A stretch of 17,183 nt of DNA. It comes from GCA-002841655 sp964446775 (GTDB taxonomy: Bacteria > Patescibacteriota > Patescibacteriia > Patescibacteriales > UBA12465). Shown piece by piece: positions 1 to 5,373 of the stretch. The translations under genes were made by a program, and so were the position numbers. Under the pieces are notes generated by a model. It saw only the letters and a program-made list of their open reading frames with translations. It searched no databases and was not told where the DNA came from. Every line of letters starts with the position of its first letter. Position 1 is the first letter of the stretch. The stretch lies in NCBI GenBank assembly GCA_964446775.1, contig CAYURA010000016.1, positions 1 through 17,183 on the forward strand. Reading direction: 5' to 3'.

Positions 1-93
1 TGCGGAGAGGCGGGGATTCGAACCCCGGATAGAGGCGTAAACCCCTATAACAGGTTAGCAACCTGCCGCTTTCAACCACTCAGCCACCTCTCC
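1..93 (-). tRNA. tRNA-Ser (anticodon GCU)
   Basis: Read on the minus strand from 93, the acceptor strand GGAGAGG (93-87) pairs with CCTCTCC (10-4). The anticodon loop TTGCTAA gives GCU, which reads the AGC and AGU serine codons. The long variable arm between the anticodon and T stems is the class II feature expected of tRNA-Ser. The T arm is canonical (CGGGG, loop TTCGAAT, CCCCG). The base after the acceptor stem is G (position 3), followed by CA at the window edge, so a complete genomic CCA is not visible and CCA is probably added after transcription. Confidence 0.96.
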
Positions 94-148
94 AGATTAT
101 ATTTATTTTTAACCTATAAAAAACACCATAAAAACATACTCTACAATA

Positions 149-177
149 TTCTGCTTTTTTTTATTTTATGGTATAAT
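149..177 (+). promoter_or_regulatory. Candidate extended -10 promoter for the 174-aa membrane protein gene
   Basis: A perfect TATAAT lies at 172-177 and is preceded by TG (169-170) with one base between, which is the extended -10 arrangement. The position 17 bp upstream (149-154, TTCTGC) is a poor -35, which extended -10 promoters tolerate. Transcription would begin near 184, leaving a leader of about 28 nt before the ATG at 212. This is inferred from consensus matching only, in an AT-rich region where chance TATAAT matches are common. Confidence 0.5.
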
Positions 178-211
178 AACTATATAAAATATAACCCCTA
201 TTGTCAACAAT

Positions 212-736
212 ATGTCTAGCGATCAAAAAAAAATAAAATTCATTCAATGGCAAGTAGCAGAATATAAAAAACCAGAGCGTGGCCAGCGCTGGTATATTAT
301 TGCATCCATAACTGTAACTATTGCTCTTTTCCTCTGTTTTTTCAGTGTTTCTATGTGGAAGATTGAATTTTTAGGCCCCGGATCTAATTTTCTATTTGCT
401 TTAATAATCGTGATGTCTATTGCTATTATGACTATCCATGATGCCCAAGAAACAAAAATGATAACCATTAAACTGGGTCCTAATGGTATTCATATTGGTC
501 GTCGTTTCTACGATTATGACAAAATCAACAATTTTTGTGTTCTCTATAAACCTAAGCTAAGCGTCAAAGATCTATATTTAGAGTTTAACAACAAGATGCT
601 ACCGCGCCTAACCATACCCCTTAGGAGGCAAGATCCGCTCACTGTCCGTAATTTTTTAGTTCGCTTCTTAGAAGAAGATCTTGAAAGAGACGCCCCGCCT
701 CTTTCAGATACCTTGACGAAAATCTTTAAACTATAG
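212..736 (+). CDS. Two-TM membrane protein with cytoplasmic beta-rich domain, unknown function
   Basis: This is a 174-aa protein that I do not recognise as a named family. It has a short polar N-terminus, two hydrophobic segments at about residues 27-47 and 57-77 joined by a short loop, and a soluble C-terminal part (about 81-174). That part alternates hydrophobic residues in a strand-like way and ends in an amphipathic helix. The layout, a two-TM hairpin followed by a small beta-rich domain, resembles bacterial membrane-anchored PH-like proteins, but this is fold-level resemblance only. It starts at the first ATG of the open frame. No Shine-Dalgarno sequence precedes it, as is true of the other genes here. 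It lies between two tRNA genes, and the -35 and -10 of the tRNA-Arg promoter overlap its last codons and stop. Confidence 0.8.
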   Translation: MSSDQKKIKFIQWQVAEYKKPERGQRWYIIASITVTIALFLCFFSVSMWKIEFLGPGSNFLFALIIVMSIAIMTIHDAQETKMITIKLGPNGIHIGRRFYDYDKINNFCVLYKPKLSVKDLYLEFNNKMLPRLTIPLRRQDPLTVRNFLVRFLEEDLERDAPPLSDTLTKIFKL

Positions 737-742
737 TATAAT
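713..742 (+). promoter_or_regulatory. Promoter of tRNA-Arg
   Basis: TTGACG at 713-718 (5 of 6 to the -35 consensus) and a perfect TATAAT at 737-742 are separated by 18 bp. The predicted start near 749 is about 5 nt before the first base of the tRNA at 754, which is where a dedicated tRNA promoter should be. The -35 lies inside the end of the preceding coding region. Confidence 0.75.
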
Positions 743-753
743 TTGCCTAAACT

Positions 754-825
754 GCCCTTGTAGTTTAATGGATAAAACACAAGATTGCGGATCTTGTAAT
801 CTAGGTCCGATTCCTAGCGAGGGCA
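754..825 (+). tRNA. tRNA-Arg (anticodon GCG), with C at position 55
   Basis: This is a 72-nt cloverleaf. The acceptor GCCCTTG (754-760) pairs with CGAGGGC (818-824), including one T-G pair, and the discriminator is A825. The D stem is GTTT/AAAC, and the D loop contains GG followed by A, the A20 arginine identity base. The anticodon stem CAAGA/TCTTG encloses loop TTGCGGA (785-791), giving anticodon GCG for codons CGC and CGU. The T stem CTAGG/CCTAG encloses TCCGATT, so the nearly universal U55 is replaced by C (position 807). CCA is not encoded: CAA follows the discriminator. Most bacteria read CGN with tRNA-Arg(ACG) deaminated to inosine by TadA, so GCG is an unusual choice. Confidence 0.93.
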
Positions 826-841
826 CAAATTAAAAAATATC

Positions 842-869
842 AATAGGCGCCTTATTAAAGGCGCCTATT
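842..869 (+). terminator. Perfect 12-bp hairpin between tRNA-Arg and recG
   Basis: AATAGGCGCCTT (842-853) and its exact reverse complement (858-869) flank a 4-nt ATTA loop. The stem is GC-rich in the middle (GGCGCC). Only a short T run (868-870) follows before ACATCT and the recG ATG at 877, so the U tract is weak for a classical intrinsic terminator. It may end the tRNA-Arg transcript, act as a processing barrier, or restrain recG expression from upstream transcription. Confidence 0.6.
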
Positions 870-876
870 TACATCT

Positions 877-2940
877 ATGCTACTTAGTCTCCCTCTTAAT
901 ACTCTTAACCGAGTTGGAAAACAGACAGAAAAATCACTTAATAAACTTGGACTAGAAACAGTTGAAGATCTACTCTTCTATTTTCCTTTTCGCTATGATG
1001 ATTTTAGTCAAATAATCCCTATTGAAAAAATAGAATCTGGTATGAGTGTTAGTATTCAAGGTGAAATAGAGATTATCGAGAATAAAAGAAGTTTCAAACA
1101 AAAAAAGAATCTAACTGAAGCCCTGATCAGCGATGAAACAGGGACAATAAAAATTATTTGGTTCAATCAACCCTATATCAGCCAGAATCTTAAAGCGGGT
1201 GATAAAGTATCACTTGCTGGTAAAGTAACAGAAAGCTACGGACAGCTTACATTAATATCACCACAATATGAGAAAGACTGGGGTAAGAATAAAATACATA
1301 CTCAAGGATTAATCCCTATCTATCATCTGCGGGCTGGCATAACTCAAAAACAACTTCGCTTTTTAATTGATCAATGCCTTGAAGCGAGAGAAAATATTCA
1401 AGAATGGCTGCCAGTATCAGTTACTAAAGAAATTGGTTTAGTTAGTTTAAAAGAGGCAATTAAACAAATACATTTTCCTGAAAGCCAAGAAAAAGTAAAA
1501 GCTGCTCACTTACGCCTAGGTTTTAGCGAATTATTTTTACGCCAAATGCAGTCCCAAAAAATTAAACAAGAGCTTCAAACCAAAAAAGCCTATAAAATAG
1601 AATTTCAAGAAGAGCTGAGTAAAAAGTTTGTTGCTTCTCTAGATTTTAACTTAACCAATAGTCAAAAAAATTCTGCCTGGGAAATTCTCCAAGATATTAA
1701 TAAAGTTCAACCAATGTCTAGATTACTTGAAGGGGATGTTGGGTCTGGTAAAACAATAGTAGCGGTGATGGTTCTCTTAAATACAGCCGCTAATCATAAA
1801 CAATCCGCCCTGATGGCTCCTACAGAGATATTAGCCTACCAACATTATCAGAACATTGATAAATTGCTCAACGGCTTTAATATAAAATTAGCCCTTATAA
1901 CTGGAAAACTTAACGAGGCTAATTTTGATTTGCCTAAATCAAAGAAGGAGGCTCGACAAACAATTATTAATGAAGCTGAAATCATTATTGGCACCCACGC
2001 TTTAATTCAAAACTATAATATAGATAACCTAGCTTTAGTAATAGTGGATGAACAGCATCGCTTTGGCGTAAAACAAAGGCAGAGGCTACAACAAAGTGGT
2101 GGCAACCTAACTCCCCATTTTCTTTCAATGACCGCTACCCCCATTCCCCGCTCTCTAGCTCTCTCAATTTATGGTGATCTAGATATCTCTTTGATTACCG
2201 AATTACCCCAAGGACGTAAAACTACAATTACCCAGATAATCTCTGAAGAACAAAGACCAAGCGTCTATAATTTCATTAAACAAGAAATAGACCAAGGCAG
2301 ACAAGCTTTTGTCATTTGTCCTTTGATTGATGAATCTGATAAATTAGGTGTTCGTTCTGCTAAAGCTGAACTAAAGCATTTAACTGAAATCTTTCCTTCC
2401 CTTACAATCGGCTTAATCCATGGACAAATAAAAAGCCAGGAAAAAGAAAAAATAATGTCTGATTTCGCTGATAATAAGATAAAAATATTAATTGCCACTG
2501 CCGTTGTAGAAGTGGGGGTTGATGTGCCTAATGCTAGTATCATGTTAATTGAAGGCGCTGAACGTTTCGGACTGTCACAACTTCACCAATTTAGAGGTAG
2601 AATTGGTCGAGATAAATACCAATCATATTGCTTTCTTCTTAGTACTAATGATGAACAAAGCTCTCAAGCGGCCCAAAGATTTAAAGCTCTAATAAAATAT
2701 CATGATGGCTTATCAATTTCCGAAATAGACTTAAAACTACGTGGTGCTGGAGATTTATATGGAGTCGATCAAAGCGGATTTCCGGAGCTTAAAATTGCTT
2801 CTCTGTTTGATTATTATTTAATCAAAAAAGCTAAAGAAGTCGCCGAGAGAATTATTAAAAATAATCCTGATCTTAGTAGATACCCTTTACTTAAAGAAAA
2901 ACTAAATAAACATAGTGATGCAGAGGTCCACTTAGAATAG
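877..2940 (+). CDS. recG: ATP-dependent DNA helicase RecG
   Basis: RecG is a superfamily 2 translocase that remodels stalled replication forks and drives branch migration of Holliday junctions in the cytoplasm. The 687 residues match the usual 680-695 of the family. The N-terminal wedge/OB region (about 1-230) includes the LLFYFPFRYDD signature near the start, which supports the ATG at 877. The helicase core follows: Walker A GDVGSGKT (286-293), DEQH box (391-394) continuing RFG, TATPIPRS (419-426), and motif VI QFRGRIGR (571-578). A C-terminal extension follows, typical of RecG and including LRGAGDLYG. No ribosome binding site is visible, and the hairpin at 842-869 ends 7 nt before the ATG. 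It is complete, and the intergenic region after the TAG stop holds a new promoter, so it is probably not co-transcribed with the next gene. Confidence 0.98.
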   Translation: MLLSLPLNTLNRVGKQTEKSLNKLGLETVEDLLFYFPFRYDDFSQIIPIEKIESGMSVSIQGEIEIIENKRSFKQKKNLTEALISDETGTIKIIWFNQPYISQNLKAGDKVSLAGKVTESYGQLTLISPQYEKDWGKNKIHTQGLIPIYHLRAGITQKQLRFLIDQCLEARENIQEWLPVSVTKEIGLVSLKEAIKQIHFPESQEKVKAAHLRLGFSELFLRQMQSQKIKQELQTKKAYKIEFQEELSKKFVASLDFNLTNSQKNSAWEILQDINKVQPMSRLLEGDVGSGKTIVAVMVLLNTAANHKQSALMAPTEILAYQHYQNIDKLLNGFNIKLALITGKLNEANFDLPKSKKEARQTIINEAEIIIGTHALIQNYNIDNLALVIVDEQHRFGVKQRQRLQQSGGNLTPHFLSMTATPIPRSLALSIYGDLDISLITELPQGRKTTITQIISEEQRPSVYNFIKQEIDQGRQAFVICPLIDESDKLGVRSAKAELKHLTEIFPSLTIGLIHGQIKSQEKEKIMSDFADNKIKILIATAVVEVGVDVPNASIMLIEGAERFGLSQLHQFRGRIGRDKYQSYCFLLSTNDEQSSQAAQRFKALIKYHDGLSISEIDLKLRGAGDLYGVDQSGFPELKIASLFDYYLIKKAKEVAERIIKNNPDLSRYPLLKEKLNKHSDAEVHLE

Positions 2941-2963
2941 ATTAAATTTAAAATAAGACATAT

Positions 2964-2990
2964 TTAAAATAGGGCTGTTAAAATAGGGCT
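2964..2990. repeat. Tandem 13-nt direct repeat abutting a promoter
   Basis: TTAAAATAGGGCT occurs perfectly at 2964-2976 and again at 2978-2990, a 14-bp period with one G between. The last T of the second copy is the first base of the TTGACA -35 at 2990-2995. The GGGCT core stands out against the AT-rich surroundings. The position suits an activator or repressor binding site built from two direct half-sites, but a simple replication-slippage duplication is equally possible. Confidence 0.6.
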
Positions 2991-3018
2991 TGACACAAAA
3001 ATTTATATTAACTAAATT
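2990..3018 (+). promoter_or_regulatory. Sigma70-type promoter for the 89-aa protein gene
   Basis: A perfect TTGACA (2990-2995) and TAAATT (3013-3018, 4 of 6) are spaced by exactly 17 bp. Transcription would begin around 3024-3026, only about 8-10 nt before the ATG at 3034, so the mRNA would be nearly leaderless. The tandem repeat at 2964-2990 abuts the -35. Confidence 0.7.
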
Positions 3019-3033
3019 AAGAGTAGCTCTTTA

Positions 3034-3303
3034 ATGTTTAATTTAAAAATCAAAAAAATGTGCATACAGACGGCGTATTGGCAAGGAGTGGAAGTAAAAT
3101 TCTTCCCCACTAATGTTTTCTGCGAAAACGGTCAGATTATTGTTAACCATCCGATCAACTCGGATGAATATAATGATAAATTTGTACCGAATAAGATTAA
3201 TCTTTCAGCCCTTACTATGGGCCAAAAAGAAAGAATGAAAATTATTAATCAGTTAAAAAAGATGCAGAAAAAGAAAGAAAATGCCAAATTAAAAAGGAGT
3301 TAA
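3034..3303 (+). CDS. Small basic protein, unknown function
   Basis: This is an 89-aa protein that I do not recognise. The N-terminal two thirds look globular and strand-rich, with aromatic residues, two cysteines (C10 and C30), and a stretch around residues 20-45 with NGQIIVNHP. The last 30 residues are strongly basic and helical (KKMQKKKENAKLKR), suggesting nucleic acid or ribosome contact; this is inference from charge only. An in-frame ATG at codon 9 (3058) is an alternative start. The nearby promoter with a predicted start near 3025 allows either. The gene stands alone between its own promoter and a strong terminator, which supports a real monocistronic gene. There are no membrane segments. 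Confidence 0.75.
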   Translation: MFNLKIKKMCIQTAYWQGVEVKFFPTNVFCENGQIIVNHPINSDEYNDKFVPNKINLSALTMGQKERMKIINQLKKMQKKKENAKLKRS

Positions 3304-3334
3304 ATTTTTTAAAAGGACAAAGAGAAATTTTTTA

Positions 3335-3367
3335 AAAAAGCCTTGTTAATCTAAAACAAGGCTTTTT
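3335..3367. terminator. Bidirectional intrinsic terminator between convergent genes
   Basis: AAAAAGCCTTGTT (3335-3347) pairs perfectly with AACAAGGCTTTTT (3355-3367) around a 7-nt loop. The A and T runs on either side give a U tract in both directions. It ends transcription of the 89-aa gene on the plus strand and of the radA operon on the minus strand (radA stops at 3389). A separate 13-nt direct repeat AAATTTTTTAAAA (3302-3314 and 3325-3337) precedes it. Confidence 0.88.
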
Positions 3368-3388
3368 ATTTATATTTATCTATTTTAA

Positions 3389-4750
3389 TCACCAGTTTCT
3401 ATCTTCTCTTAACAAGCTAGTTAATTCATTTAAACTGCTAATTTTAATTAACCGCAACTGATCACCTTTATACTTCGTGCCCACCGGAACTACAGCTTTT
3501 TTGAAACCTAGCTTTTCAGCTTCCTTTAACCTCTGTTCTAAACGAAAAACTGGACGTAATTCAGCTCCTAAACCAAGCTCCCCTAATACAAGTAGTGCTT
3601 CTGGCAAAGATTTATTTAAATATGAAGAGATTATTGCCGCACAGACTGAAAGATCTAAAGCTGGATCACTAATTTTTAGGCCACCAACTACATTTAAAAT
3701 AATATCTCTAGTCATTAAATTAATATTTTCTTTTTTAGCAATGACTGCTGCCAATACTTGTAAACGATTAAGATCAAAACCACTAGTTTTCCTTTGCGGA
3801 TAGCCAAACACTGTCTTAGTTACCAAAGCTTGAATATTAACTAAAAAAGGCCGACTACCCTCTAAAATACAGCCAATAGCTGATCCAGGAATAGACATAG
3901 TGCCTGACCCTAAAAAAACAGAACTTGGATCCTTGGCTTCAATAAAACCAGCCCCTGTCATCTCTAACACTCCTAACTCATTAACCGAGCCGAAACGATT
4001 CTTGCTGGTCCTTAATAGACAATAATTGCTCCCTGGCTCATTCTCCAGGCTAAGAACAGTGTCTACAATATGCTCTAATGACTTAGGTCCAGCAATCTGA
4101 CCATCTTTAGTAATATGACCAATTAAAAGAATACTAATCCCATGCTCTTTAGCAATTTCTAAAAATTTGATTGCCACCGCTCTAATCTGACTCAAACTAC
4201 CTGCCTCTTGAGGAATCATGGAGGAATAGACTGTTTGGATAGAGTCAACTACTATCAAGCCTGGTTTCATTTTTAAAGCCGTAGCACTAATCTTCTCCAC
4301 ACTAGTCTCACCTAAAAATCTCAAATTAGCGAAGTCCAACTTAAGTCTTTCTAAACGAGACTTAACTTGGATAGCTGATTCTTCGCCACTAACATACAAA
4401 ATATTAGTATTTCGAGCTAATGCATCAGCCAATTGAGCTGCCAAAGTACTCTTGCCAATACCTGGCTCACCACTTAGAAGTAAAAGAGAACCTGGCAATA
4501 GACCACCACCCAAGACTCGATCTATTTCTTGCCAACCAGTGGTCAGCCGATTAACTAGCTCATTTTTTATAGTCCTTAGATCGATTGACTCAGCTGCCTC
4601 TATCATATTAGCTTCATTTTTTTTCTCGCTTTGAGCATCTAAAATACCCTCTACTAAAGATCCCCAAGCGCCACACTCTAAACAACGCCCACTCCACTTA
4701 GGAAATTGGGCGTCGCAATTTGAACAAGAATAAATTTTTTTTAAAGCCAT
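3389..4750 (-). CDS. radA: DNA repair/branch-migration protein RadA
   Basis: RadA (Sms) is a RecA-related, DnaB-like ring ATPase that extends recombination intermediates. It acts in repair and, in naturally competent bacteria, in integrating incoming single-stranded DNA. The 453 residues are near the usual 455-460. In order: a four-cysteine zinc finger (C9, C12, C23, C26), Walker A GEPGIGKST (94-102), Walker B IVVDS (166-170), the diagnostic KNRFG motif (250-254), and a C-terminal Lon-protease-like domain (about 275-450) with GGLKISDPALDL and GELGLGAELRPV signatures. The ATG at 4750 is immediately before the zinc finger, as expected. It is the last gene of the secretion-like operon: only 3 nt separate it from the preceding stop, so it is very likely co-transcribed and perhaps translationally coupled. 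It ends in TGA, which shows TGA is a stop here. Confidence 0.98.
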   Translation of the reverse strand: MALKKIYSCSNCDAQFPKWSGRCLECGAWGSLVEGILDAQSEKKNEANMIEAAESIDLRTIKNELVNRLTTGWQEIDRVLGGGLLPGSLLLLSGEPGIGKSTLAAQLADALARNTNILYVSGEESAIQVKSRLERLKLDFANLRFLGETSVEKISATALKMKPGLIVVDSIQTVYSSMIPQEAGSLSQIRAVAIKFLEIAKEHGISILLIGHITKDGQIAGPKSLEHIVDTVLSLENEPGSNYCLLRTSKNRFGSVNELGVLEMTGAGFIEAKDPSSVFLGSGTMSIPGSAIGCILEGSRPFLVNIQALVTKTVFGYPQRKTSGFDLNRLQVLAAVIAKKENINLMTRDIILNVVGGLKISDPALDLSVCAAIISSYLNKSLPEALLVLGELGLGAELRPVFRLEQRLKEAEKLGFKKAVVPVGTKYKGDQLRLIKISSLNELTSLLREDRNW

Positions 4751-4753
4751 AAG

Positions 4754-5368
4754 CTATTTGAGCCAGTAGGCGCCATCAACTAGCCATTGATTATTTTCTT
4801 TAATAAAAGTCAAACGCAAATCTTGATTGTAAATTTCTTCTCCATTAACAGCACTAACTTCTCTTCTTTGTGTATTAACTATGATTTCAGCTGTTCCAGG
4901 TTTGTCTTCAAATTTCTTAACCTCCGTACTGATTGCCCAGGTGGTCATGCCATAATAATTTCCGTCATAGGGGTTATCTTGACGTATCTTATCTACATAA
5001 CCACGAGCCCAATCTCTCATAGAAGCAGTCATAAAAATATTTATATCATCATAATTGGAATAATTAGATTGGTTGGAATAAGATCCTAAGCGCTCTGCAA
5101 AAGCAGAAGAAATTTTAGCCAAATCAGTCTGATTTATTTGATGTTCATCTTCTTGGCTAATATCATATACAGTCCGCTCACGTGGACGGTCACCTGGCGT
5201 CTCATCATCTGGTTCCACAATCGGAAGTTGTCCTGCAGGAAGTTCAGGCTCATTAATTATCTGACCAGGGATTCGCGGACCTTTCAAGAAAAAGAAATAG
5301 ATAATGGTGACAATTAATAATAATCCTATAAGAATTATTATTAAGCTAGTTTTTTGTTGTTTATTCAT
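4754..5368 (-). CDS. Single-TM extracytoplasmic protein, possible VirB8/TcpC-like secretion component
   Basis: This is a 204-aa protein with a short basic N-terminus, one strong membrane anchor (about residues 8-28), a proline- and acid-rich linker (about 29-66), and a soluble domain (about 75-204) predicted to lie outside the cytoplasmic membrane. The soluble domain begins with helices and ends in strands closing with NNQWLVDGAYWLK. That pattern resembles NTF2-like folds of VirB8/TcpC-type secretion components, where a final strand carries W plus hydrophobic residues. This is an architectural guess rather than a sequence-level identification; other cystatin- or NTF2-like lipoprotein-type domains would look alike. 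It begins 5 nt after the VirB4 stop and ends 3 nt before radA, so it belongs to the operon. Confidence 0.75.
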   Translation of the reverse strand: MNKQQKTSLIIILIGLLLIVTIIYFFFLKGPRIPGQIINEPELPAGQLPIVEPDDETPGDRPRERTVYDISQEDEHQINQTDLAKISSAFAERLGSYSNQSNYSNYDDINIFMTASMRDWARGYVDKIRQDNPYDGNYYGMTTWAISTEVKKFEDKPGTAEIIVNTQRREVSAVNGEEIYNQDLRLTFIKENNQWLVDGAYWLK

Positions 5369-5373
5369 ATTGA

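Noticed and set aside
96..101. Minus-strand TATAAT just before tRNA-Ser
   Set aside because: It ends only 3 nt before the first tRNA base, so transcription would begin inside the tRNA; no other clear promoter for tRNA-Ser was found in the AT-rich gap.
116..137. Imperfect tandem ATAAAAAAC/ATAAAAAC repeat
   Set aside because: It needs an indel to align and is almost entirely A, so it is not distinguishable from AT-rich background.
3477..3803. Plus-strand frame of 108 codons within radA
   Set aside because: It is antisense to a well-identified gene, with Ser/Thr/Lys-rich composition typical of a shadow frame.
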